Shown: one piece after another, positions 1 through 6,799 of the stretch | Layout of the letters: each line of letters starts with the position of its first letter | How positions within the stretch are numbered: position 1 is the first letter of the stretch | Assembly: GCA_903820955.1 (NCBI GenBank) | Contig: CAIJJH010000194.1 | Span: 1 to 8,327, forward strand | Direction: 5' to 3' | Source of the DNA: an uncultured Micrococcales bacterium | GTDB taxonomy: Bacteria > Actinomycetota > Actinomycetes > Actinomycetales > Microbacteriaceae | Length of the DNA stretch: 8,327 nucleotides | Translations under genes and position numbers: made by a program | Notes under the pieces: generated by a model | Seen by the model: only the letters and a program-made list of their open reading frames with translations | Told to the model about the DNA's origin: nothing | Databases searched by the model: none

Positions 1-380
1 CCGGGAAGTTCGGCAAGGACGTTCGGGTCACCACTGTGGAGGCCTTCAAACAGGCAACCGAGGACGCGAAACTAAACATCGCCGACATGCCAAAGGCGCG
101 GGCGATTTGCACCCCGGTTGAGCGGTTCCTAAACACCGAGAAGACTGCCGACACCATCATTCTTGACCCTCCGCGCTCCGGTGCCGGAGCCAAAGTCGTC
201 GGCCAGCTCCTCAAGCTAGAGCCACGTCACGTGGTTTATGTTGCCTGCGACCCAGTTGCCCTGGCCCGAGACCTGAAGCAATTCTTGGCAGCCGGCTACG
301 AACTTGCCGGTATTCGCGCCTTCGACTTGTTCCCGCACACACACCACGTAGAGGCTGTGGCAAGCCTCGTCAGAAAATGA
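1..380 (+). CDS. TrmA/RlmD-family RNA (uracil-5-)-methyltransferase, 3' end only
   Basis: This is the C-terminal part of a class I SAM-dependent RNA methyltransferase of the TrmA/RumA (RlmD) type, which makes 5-methyluridine in tRNA or rRNA. The reading frame is open from base 3, so the gene enters from the left and a GTG at 36 is not its start. The catalytic half is visible: a DPPRSG motif (Asp codon at 165) matching motif IV, YVACDPVALARD holding the nucleophilic Cys (codon 246-248), and the end motif FPHTHHVEAV with the Glu (codon 351-353) that serves as general base in the family. All three key residues are present, so the enzyme looks active. The substrate-recognition half and any TRAM domain lie outside the window, so tRNA cannot be told from rRNA as target. 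The stop overlaps the next start as ATGA, implying translational coupling. Confidence 0.88.
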   Translation, partial: GKFGKDVRVTTVEAFKQATEDAKLNIADMPKARAICTPVERFLNTEKTADTIILDPPRSGAGAKVVGQLLKLEPRHVVYVACDPVALARDLKQFLAAGYELAGIRAFDLFPHTHHVEAVASLVRK

Positions 381-1549
381 CCCTCCCGACGATTCGGACC
401 ACCTTCGCGCTAAGAAGGATAGATCGCCTAACCGGTCGAATCTTCTCTGCGGGCACCATCTTGACCGGCGGTGAAACGTTCTGGCATGGACTTGAACAGC
501 ACCTTTCCTTGGTTCAGCCTTGGTTTTGGTTGGCGACCTCGGTTCTGGTCTTGGTTCAGCTTTTCAACTTTGTGAACTTTTGGTTTCTGAAAGCTTCTCG
601 TTGGCCATACCTGCTTCACGGTGCGGCGTGCCTATTCGTTTTCGCGACCTGGGGCTTGCAAACGGGTCAAGTGTTTGAAGCAGGGATGACGCCGTGGTTC
701 TGGACAGCTATCGGCCCAGCCAGTATCGCGGTCGGAATGTTTGCACCAAGGATTTGGGCAATTGCCTACATTTTGCTGGTCCCTGTGGGTTGGGCGCTTA
801 TGCGACTTTCGCCGCTGGGAGGCTCTGTTGGCTTAGACCGTGCAATCACCGATGGCGTGTATTCAACTCTGTTCCCCGCGGTTCTCGCTACCTTAGTTTG
901 GATGCTGCGAAGGGCTGCCATTCGGGCTGACTACACGGCCGAACAGTCACTCGCCGTCCAAATTTCCGAGGTCTCTAGGGAGACTCGGATTCGTGAGCAA
1001 ACCCGCCTCGACTCAATTCTCTACATAAGCATTTTTGATGCTCTGAAGTTGGCTGCGAGAGCCAAAAATTCGACCGACTATTCGCGAGCTGTGCAAGCTA
1101 GCAAAGAAAGCCTCGATCGAATCGAAGGAGCAAAGAACCCTAAACCCGAAGCTGTCTCGACTATGACCCTGTTTGAAACGCTCGAACGACTTGTTGCCAG
1201 AATCGACCCCGCTTGCGTCCTCTCAATTCGTGGTTCTGGCATCACTTTCTTGCCGAGTGAAGTGGCTTCGGGTTTATCAGACGCTACCGTTCAGGCTCTC
1301 AATAACTCGCTACAGCATGCCGGCGCCAAGGCCAACCGCGCGATTCACATGAAGGCGACCAGACGCGGTGTGAAATTGGTAATCAGCGACACTGGAATCG
1401 GATTCAGGCCATCCAAGGTTCCAGCTCATTCGCTTGGGCTCAGATTTGTCATTTTTAAGCAAGTCGAAGCGGTTGGTGGCAGGGTGCACATCGACTCGCA
1501 ACCGCGTCAAGGAACCAAGGTTGTCCTCGAATGGGAGGCTGAGAAATGA
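377..1549 (+). CDS. Membrane sensor-kinase-like protein with HATPase domain, phosphoacceptor His replaced
   Basis: A 390-residue polytopic membrane protein with a C-terminal histidine-kinase-type ATPase. Residues 1-45 are probably cytoplasmic. Hydrophobic helices lie near 49-71, 78-96, 108-122, 126-143 and 160-178, and a charged helical linker follows (180-255). The ATPase fold spans about 262-388: N box QALNNSLQHAG (306-316), G1 box DTGIGF (338-343), a SLGLR segment (352-356) in the G2 region and a QGTKVVLEW end strand. The layout is that of NarL/DesK-type kinases. However, the dimerisation helix reads RLDSILYISIFDAL (210-223), with Tyr216-Ile217 where such kinases carry His-Asp. The usual N-box Glu is Gln306, though this may be normal for its subfamily. 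ATP binding is likely; ordinary His autophosphorylation is not. The start overlaps the methyltransferase stop, and the end overlaps the next gene, by ATGA. No response regulator is in the window. Identification as kinase-like is firm; its role is unknown. Confidence 0.85.
   Translation: MTLPTIRTTFALRRIDRLTGRIFSAGTILTGGETFWHGLEQHLSLVQPWFWLATSVLVLVQLFNFVNFWFLKASRWPYLLHGAACLFVFATWGLQTGQVFEAGMTPWFWTAIGPASIAVGMFAPRIWAIAYILLVPVGWALMRLSPLGGSVGLDRAITDGVYSTLFPAVLATLVWMLRRAAIRADYTAEQSLAVQISEVSRETRIREQTRLDSILYISIFDALKLAARAKNSTDYSRAVQASKESLDRIEGAKNPKPEAVSTMTLFETLERLVARIDPACVLSIRGSGITFLPSEVASGLSDATVQALNNSLQHAGAKANRAIHMKATRRGVKLVISDTGIGFRPSKVPAHSLGLRFVIFKQVEAVGGRVHIDSQPRQGTKVVLEWEAEK
1533..1538 (+). promoter_or_regulatory. 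Shine-Dalgarno site for the second membrane protein
   Basis: GGGAGG lies 7 nt before the ATG at 1546, inside the last codons of the kinase-like gene. It is the clearest ribosome binding site in the window. It supports 1546 as the true start and suggests fresh initiation in addition to coupling through the ATGA overlap. Confidence 0.65.
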
Positions 1550-2511
1550 TTCGCATCCCGCGTTGGCAAATGTCCACCACCGCCTATCTACTGGGCTTAA
1601 TGCACGTTGGTTTGGCCCTGTATTGGTCTTCTACTTACCAGACGCCGTCGGTGGGAATCTTTGCCGCGAGTCTTTATTTGCTCGCCCTATCTGGCACTGT
1701 GCTGGGTTTCAAAGAGCTCAATATTCCAAGTTGGCAGGGTTTGGCAAACCTCTTAGTTGCAACCCTCTTACCAAGAATGATTGAGCCTCAAGTTCCTGTC
1801 GAGAATTACGGAACCTATGCCACCTGGTACATCGGAGCCTTAGGAGTTTTGCTTGGGGCAACGGCTCTGCGTGGCCAACTGTATTTCGCTTGGGGTGGGT
1901 TCCTCATCGCGACCGCTGAAATAATGCTGTGGGAAGGTCCCAAGAATCTCATGCTAAGCGGGTGGATTGGTTTGGTCATGTTGGTCATAATCGGTCACGC
2001 CGGCAACCTTGGAATGAGGCAAGCCCAGGCTGCAATTCAAAAGTCAGCCGAAGAGGTCGCTCAGGTAACAATTACGGCAGCGCGAGCTGAAATGGTGCGC
2101 GCCACCCAGTTGAAGATGTTCAGTAGATCTGTTTCAACCGTCCAGACAATGCTTCGCAAGGTAATCGCGCAGAAGGGCAAATTATCTGAAGAAGATCGCC
2201 GACAAGCTTTGCTGCTGGAGTCCGAATTGAGCGACGATGTGATGGGCGGAGACCTGCTTACCAAATCCATCAGTCAGGCCGCACGCCTGGCAAGGCTTCG
2301 TGGCGTGGAGGTTTATCTGATTGATGAAGGCGGACTCGCCGGTCTAGAAAAGGCCGACCTAGACGAAATTCACCACAAAATCGAGGACGTCATCAACCAC
2401 CAAATGACGGGCAAGGTCGCTGTTCGAGCCACCACCACAAACCGCTGGAAAGCGAGCATAACCGCCTACGAGCGCGGTTCAAAGGTTCCGAACGCAGACT
2501 GGAAGTTCTAG
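1546..2511 (+). CDS. Polytopic membrane protein with kinase-like helical region, no ATPase domain
   Basis: A 321-residue membrane protein of unknown function. Hydrophobic segments lie near 11-27, 36-55, 63-76, 90-108, 112-129 and 135-155, giving about six helices. A long cytoplasmic helix follows (157-235) with an acidic segment LLLESELSDD (222-231), then an Ala/Arg-rich helix leading to RGVEVYLIDEGG (252-263), and a C-terminal strand region with VAVRATTTNRWKASITAYE (291-309). From memory, this order (helix, LLExEL segment, AAR.AR.RGVEV strand) recalls actinobacterial proteins encoded beside kinase genes. N, G1 and G2 boxes are all absent, so it should not bind ATP like a kinase. The 4-base overlap with the kinase-like gene makes a two-protein membrane complex plausible. 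The 3' end shares CTAG with the stop of the convergent peptidase gene. It is a real gene by frame, ribosome binding site and composition; its function is an inference. Confidence 0.82.
   Translation: MIRIPRWQMSTTAYLLGLMHVGLALYWSSTYQTPSVGIFAASLYLLALSGTVLGFKELNIPSWQGLANLLVATLLPRMIEPQVPVENYGTYATWYIGALGVLLGATALRGQLYFAWGGFLIATAEIMLWEGPKNLMLSGWIGLVMLVIIGHAGNLGMRQAQAAIQKSAEEVAQVTITAARAEMVRATQLKMFSRSVSTVQTMLRKVIAQKGKLSEEDRRQALLLESELSDDVMGGDLLTKSISQAARLARLRGVEVYLIDEGGLAGLEKADLDEIHHKIEDVINHQMTGKVAVRATTTNRWKASITAYERGSKVPNADWKF
2508..2511. other. Shared stop palindrome CTAG of convergent operons
   Basis: The + strand membrane-protein gene ends in TAG at 2509-2511, and the - strand DUF885 gene ends in TAG (bases 2508-2510 read in reverse). 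The palindrome CTAG serves both. There is no intergenic space and no hairpin with a T-run around it, so any terminator would have to lie inside the coding region of the opposing gene. Confidence 0.9.
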
Positions 2512-4163
2512 CCCAGGATTGCGCGGCGCAGGGTGTCGAGACCTAGCGCACCGAGGTTCAGGGCGTCGCGGTGGAACTTCTTGATGTCCCAACCATCACC
2601 AGCCTTGGCCTTGGCTTCGTCGCGAATCTGCTCCCAGATGCGCTGACCGATCTTGTAGCTAGGTGCCTGACCTGGCCAGCCGAAGTAACGGTGCACTTCG
2701 AAGTTGATGAACTCTGGGCTCATGTTTACGTTTTCGCTCATGAAGGCAACCGCGTAGTCGAAGTCCCACTTGCCGGTGCCGTCTAGGCGAGGCTTGCCGA
2801 GGTGAACCGAGATGTCGAGAACCACGCGAGCGGCGCGCATGCGCTGACCGTCGAGCATGCCCAGGCGGTCGCCCGGGTCGTTCAAGAAACCAAGGTCTTG
2901 CATCAGGCGTTCGGCATACAGGGCCCAGCCTTCACCGTGCCCCGAGCACCAGTTAGCCATTCGGCGCCAGTCGTTCAGTTCTTCGCGGTTATAGACCTGG
3001 GTGGCCACCTGCAGGTGGTGACCCGGAACGCCCTCGTGGTAGACGGTCGTGGTTTCACGCCAGGTGTCGAATTCGGTTACGCCTGCCGGCACTGACCACC
3101 ACATGCGTCCAGGGCGGCTGAAGTCGTCGGTTGGGCCGGTGTAGTAGATGACCCCCGAGTTGGTTGGCGCGATTCGGCACTCTAGGGTGCGTAGCTTCTC
3201 GGGAATATCGAAGTGGGTCTTGCCGAGTTCTTCGATCGCCTGGTCGCTCAGGCGCTGCATCCACTTTTGAAGTTCTTCGGTGCTGTGCAGCTTGCGGCTC
3301 GGGTCGTTGTTCAAGACCTCGATGGCCTCGGCTACCGTTGCCCCCGGTTTGATTTCGTTGGCAACTGCCTCCTGCTCGGCCTTGACTCGCGCGAGTTCTT
3401 CGATGCCCCACTGCAGGGTCTCTTCGAGGTCAACCTTGGCTCCTAGGAAGCGCTGGCTGAGAAGCGTGTAGCGCTCGCGGCCGATGGCGTCGACCTCGGT
3501 TGCCACGGGTGCCAACTCTTCGCGCAAGAAGTTTTGAAGCTTCGCGTAGGCAGCGGTTGCAACCTTGCTCGACTCAACCAGTTCTGAGCGAAGCGCAGCT
3601 GGCAGCTCTACACCCTCGGCCTTGGCGAACTTGGTGAAGAAGCCGTTTTCGCCGGTGATGTTGTTTAGGTCGTTGACCACCCAGTTGACCTGGCGAATGG
3701 CGGGGGTCTCTTTGTCGCGGATTCCGACTCGTAGGGTTTCGATGTATCCGTCGACTGCACCTTCAACGGCACGGAGTCGCTTGTTCAGGTTCTCCCAGTC
3801 GCTAACGGTGGCTACCGGGGTGAGGTCGAAGATGTCGCGGATTCCCTGTGCCGGCGAGGCAAGAACATCGAGGTCACGCTTCCAGAGGCCGGTTTCGTGA
3901 ATGTCTAGGCTGAGCTGAAGGTTGGCCATGAGGGCGGCTTTTGAAACCTCGTCGATCTTGTCAACCGGTTCCATTCCCTTTAGCTGCTCGAGAAGGTCTC
4001 GTTCCAACTGGTTAAAGTGAGCGACTGCTGCGGGCGAGTGATCGTCGAGGCGGTCTTCACCGCCGGCAAAACCGGCGTAGGTTGCGAATGATGGGCTCAA
4101 CTGCGCGAGCTTCACCACCCAAGAGTTTGAGAGTTCATCTATTGCCGATGGCTTGCGCGACAT
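2508..4163 (-). CDS. DUF885 family protein, putative zinc metallopeptidase
   Basis: A 551-residue DUF885 protein. The signature YHEGVPGHHLQ (375-385) holds His376-Glu377 and His382-His383. The second family motif GHGEGWALYAERL (408-420) supplies Glu411 as a likely further zinc ligand, and the conserved MSPEFINFEVHRYFGWPGQ stretch (481-499) is intact. The rest is mostly helical. The family is regarded as metallopeptidase-like, but its substrates are poorly known. There is no signal peptide or membrane helix, so it should be cytoplasmic. The ATG at 4163 was preferred to an upstream in-frame GTG at 4199 because it lies 2 nt after the epsilon-subunit stop (TAGCAATG) with a weak TTGGA 6 nt ahead, whereas the GTG has no ribosome binding site. 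It is the last gene of the carboxylase operon. No motif links it to biotin or CoA chemistry, so the co-expression may be incidental. Confidence 0.88.
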   Translation of the reverse strand: MSRKPSAIDELSNSWVVKLAQLSPSFATYAGFAGGEDRLDDHSPAAVAHFNQLERDLLEQLKGMEPVDKIDEVSKAALMANLQLSLDIHETGLWKRDLDVLASPAQGIRDIFDLTPVATVSDWENLNKRLRAVEGAVDGYIETLRVGIRDKETPAIRQVNWVVNDLNNITGENGFFTKFAKAEGVELPAALRSELVESSKVATAAYAKLQNFLREELAPVATEVDAIGRERYTLLSQRFLGAKVDLEETLQWGIEELARVKAEQEAVANEIKPGATVAEAIEVLNNDPSRKLHSTEELQKWMQRLSDQAIEELGKTHFDIPEKLRTLECRIAPTNSGVIYYTGPTDDFSRPGRMWWSVPAGVTEFDTWRETTTVYHEGVPGHHLQVATQVYNREELNDWRRMANWCSGHGEGWALYAERLMQDLGFLNDPGDRLGMLDGQRMRAARVVLDISVHLGKPRLDGTGKWDFDYAVAFMSENVNMSPEFINFEVHRYFGWPGQAPSYKIGQRIWEQIRDEAKAKAGDGWDIKKFHRDALNLGALGLDTLRRAILG

Positions 4164-4165
4164 TG

Positions 4166-4399
4166 CTAATCCAATCCTGGTCGGGTGCTTGCGGTCCACT
4201 GACCCAAGCCTGGGTTTACTTGTACGCGGAGAATTGAGCTACCGCGGTTCCAACTTGAGCGTGGCTGGCCGGTTGCCTTCGATGTCTGGTGTTCGGCCTC
4301 AGCCAAAGCAGCAGACAGAACGGCCACCACGGCCGCAAGTTCTTCGGGGGTCGGGGCTCCAGCCTCGACCTTTAGTAGGTGCTGCAGGTCTTCACTCAT
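4166..4399 (-). CDS. accE: Acyl-CoA carboxylase epsilon subunit, AccE/PccE-like, 77 aa
   Basis: A small gene directly after the carboxylase beta gene; its ATG shares one base with the beta stop (TAATG). The 77-residue product has the two marks of actinobacterial acyl-CoA carboxylase epsilon subunits: an early APTPEELAAVVAVLSA helix (15-30), and a C-terminal tail with Trp50, an Arg-rich stretch and GQWTASTRPG (66-75). The middle is a low-complexity Ala/Glu/Gln linker. In Streptomyces and Mycobacterium this subunit binds the alpha-beta complex and raises its activity; it has no catalytic residues of its own. Position, size and the terminal Trp-xx-Ser-xx-Pro pattern agree well, but such small proteins diverge fast, so the call rests on pattern plus synteny. 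The stop lies 2 nt before the DUF885 start. Confidence 0.8.
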   Translation of the reverse strand: MSEDLQHLLKVEAGAPTPEELAAVVAVLSAALAEAEHQTSKATGQPRSSWNRGSSILRVQVNPGLGQWTASTRPGLD

Positions 4400-5997
4400 T
4401 ACAGCGGAATGTTTCCGTGCTTCTTCGGTGGCAGCGTTGCGCGCTTGGTTCTGAGTGCGCGCAGAGCCTTGATCACAGAGATTCGGGTGGCCGAAGGCTC
4501 GATGATGCCGTCGAGTTCGCCGCGTTCGGCAGCAAGGAACGGAGAAGCTACGTTGTAGGTGTATTCGGCTGCCAGTTGGGCTCGAACAGCGGCTACGTCG
4601 GCGCCTGAGTCTTCGGCTTCCTTGATCTTGTCGCGGAACAGGATGTTCACGGCACCCTGGCCACCCATGACCGCAATCTCGGCACTCGGCCAGGCGAGGT
4701 TGATGTCGCCACCGAGCTGCTTCGAGCCCATAACGATGTATGCGCCGCCGTAGGCCTTGCGGGTGATCACGGTTACCAGCGGCACGGTTGCCTCTGCATA
4801 TGCGTAAAGCAACTTGGCGCCGCGGCGAATAACGCCGGCCCACTCCTGGTCTGCTCCGGGCAAATAACCTGGGACGTCGACCAAAGTAAGGATCGGAATC
4901 GAGAAGGCGTCGCAGAAACGAACGAAGCGAGCGGCCTTTTCACCGGCATCGATGTTCAAGGTGCCGGCCATCTGTGAAGGCTGGTTCGCGATTATTCCGA
5001 CGCTGCGGCCGTCTACGCGAGCAAAGCCGATGAGGATGTTTGGCGCGAATAGCGGCTGCACCTCGAGGAACTCGTTTCGATCAACGATCGACTCGATGAC
5101 GGTGTGCATGTCGTATGGCTGGTTCGGTGAGTCCGGGATGACCTTGTCGAGAAGTCGATCTTCGTCGGTGACCTCGAGCTCGCCGTGTGACTCGTAAGCG
5201 ATTGGCTCGGAGAGGTTGTTGCTCGGGAGGTAGCCGAGCAGGTTGCGAGCGTAGTCGAGGGCGTCCTCTTCGTCGCTGGCAAGGTAGTGGGCAACGCCGG
5301 AGGTCTTGTTGTGGGCGAGTGCTCCACCGAGCTCCTCCATGCCGACGTCCTCGCCGGTTACGGTCTTGATCACGTCTGGACCGGTCACAAACATGTTCGA
5401 GGTCTTGTCAACCATGATCACGAAGTCGGTCAGTGCGGGGGAGTAAACGGCGCCACCGGCGGCTGGGCCCATGATTATCGAAATCTGCGGGATCACGCCA
5501 GAGGCCATGGTGTTGCGCTTGAAGATTTCGCCGTACTTGCCGAGGGCGATAACACCCTCTTGGATGCGAGCGCCACCCGAGTCGAGGATTCCGATGACCG
5601 GCACGCCGGTTGCGATGGCTAGGTCCATCACCTTGATGATCTTGTTACCGGCGGCCTCGCCCAGCGAACCGCCGAAGATCGTGAAGTCTTGAGAGAAGAG
5701 AGCAACCTGGCGGCCACCGATTGTTCCAACTCCGGTTACGACCGCGTCGCCGTATGGCCGGTTTTTTTCCATGCCGAAGGCGGTTGAGCGGTGACGAACG
5801 AACTCGTCAAGCTCAACAAACGAACCCGGGTCTAGCAATAACTCGATGCGCTCGCGGGCTGTCTTCTTGCCTCGGGCGTGCTGCTTGGCAATAGCCGCCT
5901 CGCCACTGGCAAAAACTGCCTCGTGGTAACGGTGCTGGAGGTCTGCGATTTTGCCTGCGGTAGTGCTCAAATCTGGCGAAGGTTTTGCGTCAGTCAT
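4399..5997 (-). CDS. Acyl-CoA (propionyl/acetyl-CoA) carboxylase beta subunit
   Basis: The 532-residue carboxyltransferase subunit of a biotin-dependent acyl-CoA carboxylase (PccB/AccD5 type). It moves the carboxyl group from biotin on the alpha subunit to an acyl-CoA, giving methylmalonyl- or malonyl-CoA. Two crotonase-like halves are seen. The N half holds [14 protein letters not shown] (136-149) and [14 protein letters not shown] (175-188), with glycine-rich backbone amides for an oxyanion hole. The C half holds [13 protein letters not shown] (373-385) and [14 protein letters not shown] (413-426). It ends in KKHGNIPL, the classic C-terminus. Ile421 sits where Streptomyces PccB has its specificity residue Asp422, so acetyl-CoA or mixed use is possible. 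The ATG at 5997 was chosen over a frame extension to 6045 because a TAGTGT -10 box lies exactly 7 nt upstream, as for a leaderless mRNA, and there is no ribosome binding site. The alpha subunit (biotin carboxylase plus carrier) is not in the window. It is first in an operon with accE and the DUF885 gene. Confidence 0.95.
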   Translation of the reverse strand: MTDAKPSPDLSTTAGKIADLQHRYHEAVFASGEAAIAKQHARGKKTARERIELLLDPGSFVELDEFVRHRSTAFGMEKNRPYGDAVVTGVGTIGGRQVALFSQDFTIFGGSLGEAAGNKIIKVMDLAIATGVPVIGILDSGGARIQEGVIALGKYGEIFKRNTMASGVIPQISIIMGPAAGGAVYSPALTDFVIMVDKTSNMFVTGPDVIKTVTGEDVGMEELGGALAHNKTSGVAHYLASDEEDALDYARNLLGYLPSNNLSEPIAYESHGELEVTDEDRLLDKVIPDSPNQPYDMHTVIESIVDRNEFLEVQPLFAPNILIGFARVDGRSVGIIANQPSQMAGTLNIDAGEKAARFVRFCDAFSIPILTLVDVPGYLPGADQEWAGVIRRGAKLLYAYAEATVPLVTVITRKAYGGAYIVMGSKQLGGDINLAWPSAEIAVMGGQGAVNILFRDKIKEAEDSGADVAAVRAQLAAEYTYNVASPFLAAERGELDGIIEPSATRISVIKALRALRTKRATLPPKKHGNIPL

Positions 5998-6004
5998 GAA
6001 TAAC

Positions 6005-6010
6005 ACACTA
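6005..6010 (-). promoter_or_regulatory. Predicted -10 box of the carboxylase operon, leaderless start
   Basis: Read on the minus strand this is TAGTGT (consensus TANNNT), with exactly 7 nt between it and the ATG at 5997. That puts the transcription start at or next to the start codon. A weak -35 candidate, TTAGGT (minus strand of 6028-6033), lies 17 nt upstream and overlaps the -10 of birA. No Shine-Dalgarno sequence is present. Prediction from sequence only. Confidence 0.6.
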
Positions 6011-6030
6011 CTCGCGGGCGGCTCGAAACC

Positions 6031-6036
6031 TAAACT
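6031..6036 (+). promoter_or_regulatory. Predicted -10 box of the birA operon, leaderless start
   Basis: TAAACT (consensus TANNNT) ends 7 nt before the birA ATG at 6044, the same spacing as on the opposite side. No Shine-Dalgarno sequence is present. No good -35 is visible: with a 17-nt spacer it would be CTACTC (6008-6013), on top of the opposing -10. Strong expression from both sides at once therefore seems unlikely. Confidence 0.6.
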
Positions 6037-6043
6037 AGCCAGC

Positions 6044-6796
6044 ATGGATCTTTCTTCGTCTCAAGCCCTGGTGGCGTCGCTGACTTACGTTGAGGTGACT
6101 GGCTCAACCAATGTCGATCTCGCGGCTAAGGGTGGCGAAGACCTCACCGTTTTGGTGGCCGGTTCGCAAACCGCGGGCAAGGGCAGAGCCGGTCGCGAAT
6201 GGTCTTCGCCGGTTGGAGCCTCGCTTTCGGTGTCGATTCTGCTGAAGCCAAAGCTGGCCAGCGCCGATTCTCTAGCCTGGCTGCCTCTGCTAGCCGGTGC
6301 AGCCATGACCCGAGCCGTTAGGCGCCTAGGGGCTGCGGCTACGCTCAAGTGGCCAAACGACGTCCTAGTGAACGAACGCAAGCTCTGCGGCGTCTTGAGC
6401 GAGCTGATCGATGGCCAAACCGTGATCGTGGGTGCCGGGCTGAATCTCGAGCAGCAACAAGACGAACTGCCGATACCGAATGCCACCTCAATGGCCCTCG
6501 AAGGCTTGACCGTGAGCCTGCCCGAGGCGTTGCAGGCATACCTTGCCGAATTCGTACCCCTATACAAGTCTTTCGTTGCCGCCGGTGGCGACCCGGAGGC
6601 GGGCTTGCGCGGTCTTGCGATCGAACTCTGCTCGACAATCGGCCAGGATGTGCGGGCGATCATGCCGGGCGACAGCGAGGTGGTTGGCCAAGCCATCGAC
6701 ATCGATTCGGCAGGTCGACTCCTCATCGCGGTGCCTGGCGAAAACACTCTCTACGCAGTGGGTGCCGGCGACATCGTCCACCTGCGACACAATTAA
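6044..6796 (+). CDS. birA: Biotin--[acetyl-CoA-carboxylase] ligase, catalytic-only class
   Basis: A 250-residue biotin-protein ligase that makes biotinyl-AMP and transfers biotin to a lysine of biotin carrier domains, here most likely the alpha subunit of acyl-CoA carboxylase. Visible motifs: STN (21-23), the nucleotide/biotin loop [15 protein letters not shown] (42-56, equivalent to the GRGRRGR loop), LKWPNDVLV (101-109), RKLCGVLSE (112-120) with Lys113 matching the biotin-contacting lysine of E. coli BirA, and VGAGLNL (129-135). A small C-terminal beta domain spans about 199-247. There is no N-terminal helix-turn-helix, so it cannot repress transcription the way E. coli BirA does. The ATG at 6044 was chosen because the motifs start soon after it and a -10 box lies 7 nt upstream; an in-frame upstream extension to 5951 would run antisense through the carboxylase start. 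It is first in an operon with the PH-domain gene and purK. Confidence 0.94.
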   Translation: MDLSSSQALVASLTYVEVTGSTNVDLAAKGGEDLTVLVAGSQTAGKGRAGREWSSPVGASLSVSILLKPKLASADSLAWLPLLAGAAMTRAVRRLGAAATLKWPNDVLVNERKLCGVLSELIDGQTVIVGAGLNLEQQQDELPIPNATSMALEGLTVSLPEALQAYLAEFVPLYKSFVAAGGDPEAGLRGLAIELCSTIGQDVRAIMPGDSEVVGQAIDIDSAGRLLIAVPGENTLYAVGAGDIVHLRHN

Positions 6797-6799
6797 CCA

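Noticed and set aside
505..560. Possible short repeat (CTTGGTTCAG occurs twice)
   Set aside because: It is explained by similar hydrophobic residues (Leu-Val-Gln) in a membrane segment; there is no regular unit or flanking structure.
4153..4608. Plus-strand frame of 151 codons opposite accE
   Set aside because: No recognisable motif, and antisense to two supported coding regions.
4166..4843. A long 225-codon minus-strand frame covering the end of the carboxylase gene
   Set aside because: Only its last 77 codons are a gene (the epsilon subunit). The first 148 codons are an Arg-rich out-of-frame reading of the carboxylase gene.
5951..6043. N-terminal extension of BirA by 31 residues
   Set aside because: It would run antisense through the carboxylase start and the predicted promoter, and the extra residues match no helix-turn-helix domain.
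5998..6043. Operator for a biotin repressor (BirA- or BioQ-type palindrome)
   Set aside because: No convincing inverted repeat was found in the 46 bp, and this BirA lacks a DNA-binding domain.
6085..6747. A 220-codon minus-strand frame opposite birA
   Set aside because: Ser/Pro/Arg-rich antisense frame without motifs; the opposite strand carries intact biotin ligase signatures.
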